From Azoarcus sp. (GTDB lineage: Bacteria; Pseudomonadota; Gammaproteobacteria; Burkholderiales; Rhodocyclaceae): 13,799 nucleotides of DNA. The stretch spans positions 1-13,799 of the forward strand of contig JALNWS010000112.1 in assembly GCA_023230755.1 (NCBI GenBank), read 5' to 3'. Below, one piece after another: positions 6,553 to 12,852 of the stretch (position 1 is its first letter; the number at the start of each line of letters is the position of its first letter). The translations under genes and the position numbers were made by a program. The notes under the pieces are model-generated. The model saw only the letters and a program-made list of their open reading frames with translations. It did not search any database and was not told the DNA's origin.

Positions 6553-7331
6553 ACGCTGCCGGCCAAGTCGGCGGCATCGAGACGGTGCTGCGCAAGGATC
6601 GCTGGCTGGCGGTCCTGGGGCTTGGTGTCGTGGTCGTGCTGTCCTGGCTCTACCTCTGGTACAGCGCGGCGGGCATGGATCACGCAGGCATGACGATGGA
6701 GAGCATGCCGCGTGCAACACATGCCGATGCGCTGCTGCTCACCTTTGTGATGTGGACGGTGATGATGGCCGGGATGATGCTCCCCAGTGCCGCACCGACC
6801 ATCATCATGTACGGCACCCTGGTACGGAAGAACGGTGCAGTGGGAAAGGTCTTGCCCGGCGTTTGGGTCTTTGCCGGTGGCTATCTGGTGATGTGGACAC
6901 TGTTCAGCGTCGCCGCCACGTTGCTGCAGGCAGGGCTGGAGTATGCCTCGCTGCTGACGCCGGCGATGGCAACCGCAAGCGCCGGGCTCGGTGCCGTGAC
7001 GCTGATCGCTGCAGGGGTCTATCAGCTGACACCATTGAAGGACGTCTGCCTTGGCAAGTGCCGCAATCCGCTCCAGTTCTTCATGACGCGTTGGCGTGCG
7101 GGGACGGGCGGCGCGTTCAGGATGGGCCTCGAGCACGGCGCCTGGTGTGTCGGCTGCTGCTGGGCTCTGATGCTGCTGCTTTTCGTGGCCGGTGTGATGA
7201 ATCTCGTCTGGGTCGCCCTCATCGCCGCCTTCGTCTTCATCGAGAAAGTATTCCCCGGCGCCCGTTTTGTCACCCGCGCCTCAAGTGCAGCGCTGATCCT
7301 GGCAGGATTGTTCCTGCTCACGCGGATCTAG
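6540..7331 (+). CDS. DUF2182 integral membrane protein, predicted metal-binding
   Basis: A 263-residue polytopic membrane protein. The GTG at 6540 overlaps the end of the DUF1326 gene by 13 bases. Membrane segments lie at about 22-44, 64-90, 104-130, 143-162, 202-234 and 246-261. The family signature MWTVMMAGMMLPSA is at 71-84. The methionine and histidine-rich external loop MDHAGMTMESMPRATH (46-61), the pair Cys170/Cys174 (CLGKC) and HGAWCVGCC (199-207) are plausible metal ligands; copper or another soft metal would fit Met/Cys/His, but this is inference. COG descriptions call the family predicted metal-binding membrane protein. With DUF1326 it may form a membrane-linked metal handling or redox unit. 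No promoter of its own is visible. Confidence 0.88.
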   Translation: MVSLNAAGQVGGIETVLRKDRWLAVLGLGVVVVLSWLYLWYSAAGMDHAGMTMESMPRATHADALLLTFVMWTVMMAGMMLPSAAPTIIMYGTLVRKNGAVGKVLPGVWVFAGGYLVMWTLFSVAATLLQAGLEYASLLTPAMATASAGLGAVTLIAAGVYQLTPLKDVCLGKCRNPLQFFMTRWRAGTGGAFRMGLEHGAWCVGCCWALMLLLFVAGVMNLVWVALIAAFVFIEKVFPGARFVTRASSAALILAGLFLLTRI

Positions 7332-7452
7332 TTCGCTACCGTCTCCGCAAGGTGTTGAAGTGTTTTTACGGCGTCATACCTGCCGGTCATGCGCTTCTTG
7401 CGACCCTCTCGATAAACGCCTTGGCTGGATCAACCTGTTCGGCATATACCAT
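7328..7452 (-). pseudogene. Two overlapping mini reading frames, possible antitoxin remnant
   Basis: Downstream of the minus-strand promoter at 7473-7501, an ATG at 7452 opens a 21-residue frame (AEQVDPAKAFIERVARSA at its end) stopping at 7387-7389. Its stop overlaps the ATG at 7390 of a 20-residue frame, MTGRYDAVKTLQHLAETVAN, ending at 7328 inside the DUF2182 stop region. The pieces FIER... and GRYDAV... faintly recall ParD-type antitoxins (FIxxQVxSGRY), which would imply a broken gene, but the match is too short to trust. There is no clear ribosome binding site for the first frame. Confidence 0.2.
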
Positions 7453-7562
7453 GTCTGGCGATATGACCTTCTAGCATACTGCTATGCTAATAGAAAGTCA
7501 ATGCCCCGAACGCATAAAAATGTTTTGAATTGGATGTGGCTTTCTGGTAGTTTCAAAATCGT
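7332..7562. other. Non-coding stretch with a regulatory palindrome
   Basis: No convincing full-length gene. It holds two tiny minus-strand reading frames, the palindromic promoter at 7472-7501 and, on the plus side, an inverted pair TTTTGAA (7523-7529) / TTCAAAA (7552-7558) just before the lipoprotein promoter. The right half is distinctly more AT-rich than the flanking genes. Confidence 0.5.
7472..7501 (-). promoter_or_regulatory. Minus-strand promoter with a perfect palindromic operator
   Basis: TAGCATA (7472-7478) and TATGCTA (7483-7489) form a perfect inverted repeat with a four-base spacer. On the minus strand TTGACT (7496-7501), 17 bases, TATGCT (7473-7478) form a promoter whose -10 box and spacer are occupied by the palindrome. 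This is the layout of an autorepressed promoter, as in toxin-antitoxin or small-regulator genes, but only tiny frames follow it. Confidence 0.45.
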
Positions 7563-7591
7563 TTGACATGGCAAAAGTAACCGAAATTAAT
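7563..7591 (+). promoter_or_regulatory. Sigma70 promoter of the lipoprotein operon
   Basis: TTGACA (7563-7568) is followed after 17 bases by ATTAAT (7586-7591); TAATAT at 7588-7593 is an alternative -10 with a longer spacer. The leader to the ATG at 7692 would be about 95 bases. Confidence 0.5.
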
Positions 7592-7691
7592 ATTGCTATC
7601 CAAAATAGCTGACTATGCATGCGATCTGAATGGTCACTTGGTGCACCAATCCGCGCGCCTGCGTTATCCCATGTTCAGGAGAAACAAGAAG

Positions 7692-8387
7692 ATGAATAAG
7701 CAGTTGGTCGGCCTGTTTGCCGTGGCCGCGCTGGTGACAGGGTGCGCCACGCCGTATTCCGAAGCTCCGATATCGAGCAACTTCCCTACGACCAAGCAGC
7801 TCCAACTGAGAACTGCTGCACATTGGACGACGATCGCACAGGATGTAGCGAACCAACTGATTTCCCGTCTTCCCGAGAAGGCGAAGGTCTATGTAAAGGC
7901 TCCGGCAAAGAACACACCGTTTGAACGGGCGTTCTCCAGCCAGCTGATGACTTCGCTGACCAATGCCGGATATGCAGTGATGAAGTACCCCGATGGCGCA
8001 CTGTTGGTAGAGGTGGATACTCAGGCGGTGAAGTTCTCGTCGGAGCGCCCCCGCCATCAGTACGCAGGTGCCGCTACCACGCTCGGTGCAGGTCTTTGGG
8101 CCATACATGATGTCGTAGTCAATACCTCTCCAGGTGCTGGCGCAATGCTCGGCTTCGCCGCTATTGATGCAATGACTTGGTTCCGCTCGGAGGTTTCCTC
8201 GGGCGCGGTCCCCCGGACGGAGATCATTGTGAACGCGAGCGTTTCCAACGCGGATCAGTACTTCGCTCGCACGACCAGCGTCTATTACATCGCCGAAGAT
8301 GATCATGGCGCGCACAGTTCCTTGTACGGAAGCAGCAGCGATGCAGCCGCCCGGATGAAAACCTTTGAAGTGAAGGGGGCTGAATGA
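7692..8387 (+). CDS. Outer-membrane-type lipoprotein, partner of FlgO-like protein
   Basis: A 231-residue lipoprotein: MNKQLVGLFAVAALVTGC ends in a lipobox (LVTGC) with Cys18 as the lipidated residue. The ATG at 7692 has AGGAG about ten bases upstream; an upstream in-frame start at 7593 would spoil the signal peptide. The mature part (AAHWTTIAQDVANQLISRL, then KVYVKAP, FERAFSSQLMTSLTNAGYAV and LLVEVDTQAVKF) has the alternating strand-helix pattern of FlgO/CsgG/TolB-N-like domains: a short-lived helper domain that handles variable-depth amphipathic helices and a small beta sheet. That fold call is inference. A hydrophobic Gly/Ala-rich stretch (YAGAATTLGAGLWAIHDVVV) lies mid-protein. The stop codon overlaps the next gene's ATG (ATGA), so the two are co-translated and probably act together in the outer membrane. 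Confidence 0.85.
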   Translation: MNKQLVGLFAVAALVTGCATPYSEAPISSNFPTTKQLQLRTAAHWTTIAQDVANQLISRLPEKAKVYVKAPAKNTPFERAFSSQLMTSLTNAGYAVMKYPDGALLVEVDTQAVKFSSERPRHQYAGAATTLGAGLWAIHDVVVNTSPGAGAMLGFAAIDAMTWFRSEVSSGAVPRTEIIVNASVSNADQYFARTTSVYYIAEDDHGAHSSLYGSSSDAAARMKTFEVKGAE

Positions 8388-8953
8388 TGGCGCAACGCAC
8401 ATTTCTCAAGGTTGCGTGTGCTGCCGTGTTGAGTCTTGCCATCGCGGGCTGTTCGACTGACGCTTCTGTTGCACGCAAAGCCGCAACCTACGAGGAAGCT
8501 GCAAACAATCCGTTCGTGCCAGCAAACTACAAGGCAGCGGAGGCATTGTTGGGGCAATTGCAGGGCAAGCTCTCTTCGGATCAGCCGATGATCATTGCGA
8601 CGGTTGTCAATATCGACGCCCTTGAGCGGTCTTCGACGCTTGGTCGGCTTGTCTCTGAGCACGTGTCTGCGCGCTTCTCGCAGGCCGGACACAAGATGGT
8701 GGAGATGAAGTTCCGCAACAACGTCTACATGTTGCGGGACCAGGGCGAGATGATGCTGACGCGTGAAATCCGCGATATCGCAAAGTCACATGACGCCCAG
8801 GCCGTTATCGTCGGTACGTATGGCGAGAGCAGCGATTTCATCTTCGTCAATCTGAAAGTGATTCAGCCCAATACGAACGTTGTGCTCGCTGTGCACGACT
8901 ACGCACTTCCGATTGATGTTGACACAAAGACGATGCTGCGCACCGCGCATTGA
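8384..8953 (+). CDS. FlgO-family outer membrane lipoprotein
   Basis: A 189-residue lipoprotein with signal peptide MMAQRTFLKVACAAVLSLAI and lipobox AGC (Cys23). The mature protein carries the FlgO domain: NYKAAEALLGQLQ, MIIATVVNIDALERSSTLGR, LVSEHVSARFSQAGHKMVEMK, MLTREIRDIA, HDAQAVIVGTY and VNLKVIQPNTNVVLA. In Vibrio, FlgO is an outer membrane lipoprotein needed for normal flagellar function and stability; many homologues elsewhere have no proven flagellar role. The first ATG (8384) overlaps the previous stop; a second ATG at 8387 is equally possible. No flagellar genes occur in this window, so the symbol flgO is not given. A strong terminator follows. Confidence 0.9.
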   Translation: MMAQRTFLKVACAAVLSLAIAGCSTDASVARKAATYEEAANNPFVPANYKAAEALLGQLQGKLSSDQPMIIATVVNIDALERSSTLGRLVSEHVSARFSQAGHKMVEMKFRNNVYMLRDQGEMMLTREIRDIAKSHDAQAVIVGTYGESSDFIFVNLKVIQPNTNVVLAVHDYALPIDVDTKTMLRTAH

Positions 8954-8971
8954 TTCACCGGCGGCAAAAGC

Positions 8972-9025
8972 AAATCCGCAGCAAATCTGCAAGCACAGGT
9001 GGTGCTCAGGTTGCTGCGGATTTTT
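8972..9025 (+). terminator. Strong rho-independent terminator
   Basis: AAATCCGCAGCAA (8972-8984) and TTGCTGCGGATTT (9011-9023) form a perfect 13-pair stem followed by further T residues. The loop contains a second hairpin, AGCAC (8992-8996) with GTGCT (9002-9006). It closes the lipoprotein operon. Confidence 0.88.
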
Positions 9026-9328
9026 CGTTTCCGGGGCGCTTCATGGGGCGTCTTCTGCGCTACATCAGCGCTGGCTGGACTGGGTGCAGCGAACCCATTT
9101 CGGGGTAGGCTCCCCGGATCACCGTCACATGTTTGCCGGCAGAGGGCGGGTCTGCCGAGGCAATCCATCCGGACGCAAACAACCACACGAATATTCGCGC
9201 ATCGCGCTATGCAGTGCGCCTGTATTCCCGCCCCTGGGAAATCAGCGCATGATTTTCACATCGGTGTTCCGGTGTTTTTCTGCCTGTTTCCTGCGGGAAC
9301 CATTGCCGGCGCCGGAGTGGAGCCGGGT
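9026..9328. other. Intergenic stretch, nothing recognised
   Basis: About 300 bases between the terminator and the end of the convergent small gene. Open frames are present on both strands but lack ribosome binding sites and recognisable sequence, and the longest plus-strand one starts inside the terminator. Confidence 0.5.
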
Positions 9329-9613
9329 TCAATGTTTGTGCCCGTGACCATGCTTGTGGTCGGATTTTGACGGTGGTTGTTCGGGTTCTGCCTTGGGGTA
9401 GCGGATGATGGTGACGGTTTCGTCGGGTTCGAACCAGAACTCGTTGTTTGGCGGGTCGAAGCGGCCGATGGTCAGCACGATCAGCCCATCGACCTGCTTG
9501 ACATGGGTGATGGTCTCCCACGCAAAGGTGGGGTGGGGATTGTTGCCCGGGCCATCGTAGATGTGGTCGTCGGGCTGGATCTCCGATGCCGGGATCGAAA
9601 TTCTGTTCGTCAT
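9329..9613 (-). CDS. Small protein with histidine-rich C-terminal tail, function unknown
   Basis: A 94-residue protein with an ATG at 9613 preceded closely by GAGGAG. The body (ISIPASEIQPDDHIYDG, FAWETITHVKQVDGLIVLTI, FWFEPDETVTIIRYP) looks like a compact beta-strand domain, in the style of small SH3-like or Hint-like barrels: a conserved AxxIQPxD opening and DETVTIIR ending. The tail after a proline/lysine linker is DHKHGHGHKH, five histidines in ten residues, suggesting nickel, zinc or copper binding. No family name was recognised. It is solitary, without signal peptide or operon partner. Confidence 0.72.
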   Translation of the reverse strand: MTNRISIPASEIQPDDHIYDGPGNNPHPTFAWETITHVKQVDGLIVLTIGRFDPPNNEFWFEPDETVTIIRYPKAEPEQPPSKSDHKHGHGHKH

Positions 9614-9912
9614 GTCTCCTCGCTTTCCGGTGCCACTATGGGTGGGCTCCGGCTGTCAGGGATCATCATGCGCCTTCCGTTGCGGCGGTGCCGGTGTATC
9701 GGCACTCCACTACGATGCGAGAAAGAGCTGAATGCCACGGAATGCAGGCCGGTGGCCTTGATCCCGGACAACAGCTTGCCGGCGCACTGGTGGGCAGGAT
9801 GCAGGAGACCGGTCTGGCTACTGGAACGACGGCACGGGGGCTGCCAGCGTTGGCGAGCGGCTGGCTGCAGGGGGCATGAATCATGCCTCGAGTGTGCAAC
9901 GCAACATCAACC
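9614..9912. other. Intergenic stretch, nothing convincing
   Basis: It must contain the promoter of the His-tailed gene, but no good -35/-10 pair was found on the minus strand. A plus-strand frame of 54 residues (9715-9879) has no ribosome binding site and no recognisable sequence. Confidence 0.45.
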
Positions 9913-9941
9913 TTGATTACCAGGGGTTCGATCGCTAAAAT
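9913..9941 (+). promoter_or_regulatory. Sigma70 promoter upstream of the small Cys protein and MFS gene
   Basis: TTGATT (9913-9918), a 17-base spacer and TAAAAT (9936-9941) make a good promoter; the start would be near 9948. It faces the 10075-11528 genes. Confidence 0.65.
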
Positions 9942-9950
9942 TTCCCCCTT

Positions 9951-10042
9951 GCTGATGCCCATGCTTGTGGGCGCAACGCGTTTTTCGTGATCAGCACCAG
10001 AACACAGCATATGTACGCAGGTCAGGCCACCGCAGTGGCCTG
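9951..10042 (+). promoter_or_regulatory. Structured 5' leader of the MFS transcript
   Basis: GCTGAT (9951-9956) can pair with ATCAGC near 10000, enclosing a hairpin GCCCA/TGGGC at 9957-9972. Further on, CAGGCCAC (10023-10030) and GTGGCCTG (10035-10042) form a perfect eight-pair hairpin with a CGCA loop, about 20 bases before the ribosome binding site of the 61-residue frame. It does not match a riboswitch class I can name. It could act as an attenuator or stability element. Confidence 0.4.
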
Positions 10043-10074
10043 TGTGCTTTACAGGTTTCGCCCAAGGAGGCGCC

Positions 10075-10260
10075 TTGCCAGAACAGAAAAGGCCAGAATC
10101 GCACGCGTGGTTCTGCCCTGACGATGGTCGATGGATCTGTCGTGAAGCGGGCGCCTCCGGGAACCATCACGAGACCTTGCGCTGTTGGCACCCTGTTGCG
10201 TTTCGCGGGCTGGATGAAAGAGTGGGCGCCGCGTGTCTCTCCCCGGGCGGTCCGGTTTGA
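10075..10260 (+). CDS. Candidate 61-residue four-cysteine protein, unknown function
   Basis: A TTG-initiated frame with a strong AAGGAGG (10064-10070) four bases upstream. The product has Cys14, Cys22, Cys37 and Cys54 and several Trp/His residues (SHAWFCPDDGRWICREAG, then NHHETLRCWHP). The spacing could support a small metal-bound fold, but it matches no family I know. Its TGA (10258-10260) overlaps a possible TTG start (10257) of the MFS gene, which suggests translational coupling: it may be a small partner or a leader peptide. The evidence is the ribosome binding site, the overlap and the promoter upstream; coding status is not certain. Confidence 0.45.
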   Translation: MPEQKRPESHAWFCPDDGRWICREAGASGNHHETLRCWHPVAFRGLDERVGAACLSPGGPV

Positions 10261-11528
10261 GCAATTCTTCTGTCCCGCCCGCCACGGGTGGCCGGTCCTG
10301 GCCCTCGGCGATGCGGGCGCTGGGTCACCGCAATTACCGCTACTACTTCTTTGGTCAGGCCGTGTCGGTGCTGGGCTCGTGGGTTCAGCAGGTGGCGCTG
10401 TCATGGCTGATCTATCGCCTGACCGGATCGGTTGCGTTGCTTGGGGTGACGACTTTCGCGGCGCTGTTGCCGATGCTGCTGGTAGGTCCGCTGGCGGGGG
10501 CGTGGATTGATCGTCGCGACAAGCGACGTCTGCTCATCGTGGTTCAGGGTTTGCTCGGTCTGCAAGCGGCCGTGCTCTCGGTGCTGACGGCGATGGATGC
10601 GATCGGACCGAACCTGATCGTGGTCATGTCGGCGACGCTCGGGCTGCTCAATGCGTTCGATGCGCCACTGCGTCAATCGCAGATCGGCGTGTTCGTGGGC
10701 AGCCGCGCAGATTTGCCGAATGCGCTGGCGCTCAACGCGATGTTGTTCAATTCCGGTCGTTTCCTCGGGCCACCGCTCGCCGGTCTCGTGCTTGGACTGA
10801 CGTCGGAGGCGGTCTGCTTCGGAATCAATGCGGTGTCGTTCTCTGCGCTGGCCTTTGGCGTCAGCCGCATCAAAGTGCCGGAGGTGCCGCGTGCGGTGGG
10901 GTCGATGAGCCAGGTGTTCCGTGAAGGACTGAGCTACGTCTGGCGCGAGTATCCGGTGCGGATGCTGATTTTTGTGTTGGCAACGGTGAATGTCACCGCA
11001 TCGAGCTATGCCGTGCTGCTCCCCGTTTTTGCCAAGGACGTGTTCGGCGGTGACGCCCGCATGCTGGGCTGGTTGTGGGGCGCGGCTGGGGCGGGGGCGT
11101 TTCTGGGAACGGTGTTCCTGGCCACGCGCAAGCACATGCTTGGCTTGATCAAGGTGGTGCTCGGCGGTGCCTGCATCAGTGCGCTCGGCTTGCTCGCGTT
11201 CTCCCATAACCGGACCTTGTTGCTTGCACTGCCTTCGATGGCTGCGGTGGGTTTTGGCATTTCAGTGTGCAACGTGGGTGTGAACATGTTGCTGCAGAAC
11301 ATGGCACCCGATCACTTGCGCGGCCGGGTGGTGTCGTTCTTCAGTTCTACGCGCTTCGGTCTGGATGCCATCGGCGGTCTGCTTGCCGGCCTGCTCGCGG
11401 CGTACACCGGCGTACAGATGGCAATGATGGTCGAAGGGGTCGTGCTGGCGCTGTTCTTCGTCTGGTCGCTGCGGATCGTCGGACGTTTGCGCACCGAGGT
11501 AAGCATGCGTGCGAGCGATGGTCATTGA
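10233..11528 (+). CDS. MFS_3-type major facilitator exporter
   Basis: A 431-residue inner-membrane transporter of the MFS_3 / EntS-like branch. Near the start is ALGHRNYRYYFFGQAVSVLG, then motif A in the 2-3 loop (GPLAGAWIDRRDKRRLL), the Asn/Gly-rich mid segment LNAMLFNSGRFLGPPLAGL, and after the central loop the second half with MAPDHLRGRVVSFFSS. About twelve hydrophobic segments are visible. The branch includes proton-driven exporters of siderophores, drugs and small metabolites; the substrate is unknown. The start is uncertain: GTG 10233, TTG 10257 (overlapping the upstream stop) and ATG 10311 are all in frame, and none has a strong ribosome binding site. All keep the first membrane helix. 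argD follows after 69 bases. Confidence 0.88.
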   Translation: MSLPGRSGLSNSSVPPATGGRSWPSAMRALGHRNYRYYFFGQAVSVLGSWVQQVALSWLIYRLTGSVALLGVTTFAALLPMLLVGPLAGAWIDRRDKRRLLIVVQGLLGLQAAVLSVLTAMDAIGPNLIVVMSATLGLLNAFDAPLRQSQIGVFVGSRADLPNALALNAMLFNSGRFLGPPLAGLVLGLTSEAVCFGINAVSFSALAFGVSRIKVPEVPRAVGSMSQVFREGLSYVWREYPVRMLIFVLATVNVTASSYAVLLPVFAKDVFGGDARMLGWLWGAAGAGAFLGTVFLATRKHMLGLIKVVLGGACISALGLLAFSHNRTLLLALPSMAAVGFGISVCNVGVNMLLQNMAPDHLRGRVVSFFSSTRFGLDAIGGLLAGLLAAYTGVQMAMMVEGVVLALFFVWSLRIVGRLRTEVSMRASDGH

Positions 11529-11597
11529 GGTGCAAGGCAGGCGTGGCAGGATGTGCTGCGTCTTTCCATCAACCGGTTCAGTTTGCGGAGTTGTCGC

Positions 11598-12779
11598 ATG
11601 AAGTATGGTGAGTTTGATTCGGATGCCCTGATGTTCATCACTCAGCGTCCCGAAATTCTGTTTGAGCGCGGTGAGGGATCTTGGTTGTTCGATTCGACGG
11701 GCAAGGCCTACCTGGATTTCATCCAGGGCTGGGCGGTGAACTGCCTCGGTCATTCGCCGGTTGAGATTCGTGACGCGCTGGTCGCGCAGTCGGCAAAACT
11801 GATCAACCCCAGTCCGGCGTTTTTCAACGGGCCGATGATTGAACTGGCTGGTTTGCTCACGGCGCACTCTTCGTTCGACCGGGTGTTTTTTGCCAACTCG
11901 GGCGCCGAGGCCAACGAGGGCGCGATCAAGCTCGCGCGCAAGTGGGGGCGTCTCAAGCGCAATGGCGCGTGGCAGATCATCACCTTCGATCATTCCTTCC
12001 ACGGCCGCACGCTTGCCACCATGTCGGCTTCGGGCAAGCCGGGCTGGGACACGCTTTATGCGCCGCAGGTGCCGGGCTTCCCGAAAGCCGATCTTAACGA
12101 TCTGGCTTCGGTTGAGGCCTTGATTTGCTCCGAAACCGTGGCGGTAATGCTGGAGCCGGTGCAGGGCGAGGGCGGTGTGATTCCGGCAGATCCGGCTTTC
12201 CTCAAAGGCTTGCGCGAGCTGACGCAAAAGCACGGCATCCTGTTGATCGTCGACGAAGTGCAGTCCGGGATGGGGCGCACGGGGCGCCTGTTCGCCCACC
12301 AGCATGCCGGCATCGAGCCCGACATCATGACCCTGGGCAAGGGCATCGGCGGCGGCGTACCGCTGGCGGCGCTGATGGCGACCGAATCGGTGAGCTGCTT
12401 CGAACCTGGCGATCAGGGCGGTACCTACAATGGCAACCCCTTGGTCAGCGCGGTGGGCGTGGCAGTGATGCGGCGCCTGACTGCGCCGGGTTTCATGGAG
12501 GCGGTGGCTGCGCGCGGCGAATATCTGTCGCAGCGCCTCGGCGACCTGTCGCACAAGCACGGGCTGCGTGGTGAACGCGGAGTGGGACTGTTGCGCGCAC
12601 TGGTGCTGGATCGCGATCGTGGGCCGGATCTGGTGAAGGCGGCGCTCAATGCGGCGCCGACGGGGCTGTTGCTCAACGCGCCGCGCCCGGCGCTGCTGCG
12701 CTTCATGCCTTCGTTGACCGTTTCGGAGGCTGAAATCGATCAGATGATCGAGATGCTCGACGGGTTGCTGAAAGCCTGA
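11598..12779 (+). CDS. argD: Acetylornithine aminotransferase (class III PLP enzyme)
   Basis: A 393-residue fold-type I aminotransferase that converts N-acetylglutamate semialdehyde and glutamate to N-acetylornithine in arginine synthesis; many ArgD enzymes also serve the succinyl-diaminopimelate step of lysine synthesis. Diagnostic parts: NSGAEANEGAIKLARK (100-115) for phosphate binding, SFHGRTLATMSASG (133-146), MLEPVQGEGGV (184-194), IVDEVQSGMGRTG (217-229) and the Schiff-base Lys248 in TLGKGIGGG. The ATG at 11598 has GGAG seven bases upstream; an earlier in-frame start lacks one. Length is normal for the family. GABA or other omega-aminotransferases are the main alternative, but the length and motif set favour ArgD. 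A terminator lies just downstream. Confidence 0.92.
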   Translation: MKYGEFDSDALMFITQRPEILFERGEGSWLFDSTGKAYLDFIQGWAVNCLGHSPVEIRDALVAQSAKLINPSPAFFNGPMIELAGLLTAHSSFDRVFFANSGAEANEGAIKLARKWGRLKRNGAWQIITFDHSFHGRTLATMSASGKPGWDTLYAPQVPGFPKADLNDLASVEALICSETVAVMLEPVQGEGGVIPADPAFLKGLRELTQKHGILLIVDEVQSGMGRTGRLFAHQHAGIEPDIMTLGKGIGGGVPLAALMATESVSCFEPGDQGGTYNGNPLVSAVGVAVMRRLTAPGFMEAVAARGEYLSQRLGDLSHKHGLRGERGVGLLRALVLDRDRGPDLVKAALNAAPTGLLLNAPRPALLRFMPSLTVSEAEIDQMIEMLDGLLKA

Positions 12780-12805
12780 TCGCAGGCTGTTCGATGCAGT
12801 AGTAG

Positions 12806-12834
12806 AAACGCCGGGTCATGCCCGGCGTTTTCTT
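12806..12834. terminator. Bidirectional rho-independent terminator between argD and fghA
   Basis: AAACGCCGGG (12806-12815) pairs with CCCGGCGTTT (12821-12830) around a TCATG loop, followed by TCTT on the plus strand. The complementary A-run gives a T-rich end in the other direction, so it can serve both converging genes. Confidence 0.85.
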
Positions 12835-12852
12835 GTGCGCACGTTTGCCGTG

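Noticed and set aside
8999..9370. 123-residue plus-strand frame after the FlgO-like gene
   Set aside because: Its GTG start lies inside the terminator loop, there is no ribosome binding site, and the end overlaps the His-tailed gene on the other strand.
9920..9945. tRNA-like T-loop word GGGGTTCGATCGC
   Set aside because: No matching acceptor stem, D-arm or anticodon arm could be built around it; it lies in the spacer of a good promoter.
9348..9970. 12-base word CCATGCTTGTGG present at 9348-9359 and 9959-9970, each within a small hairpin
   Set aside because: The first copy is part of the His-tail codons of the small minus-strand gene; two copies of a 12-mer with no flanking similarity are weak evidence of a shared element.
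11262..12560. 432-residue minus-strand frame opposite argD and the MFS end
   Set aside because: argD has all PLP-enzyme motifs including the Schiff-base lysine; the opposite frame is Arg/His-rich antisense of GC-rich coding DNA.
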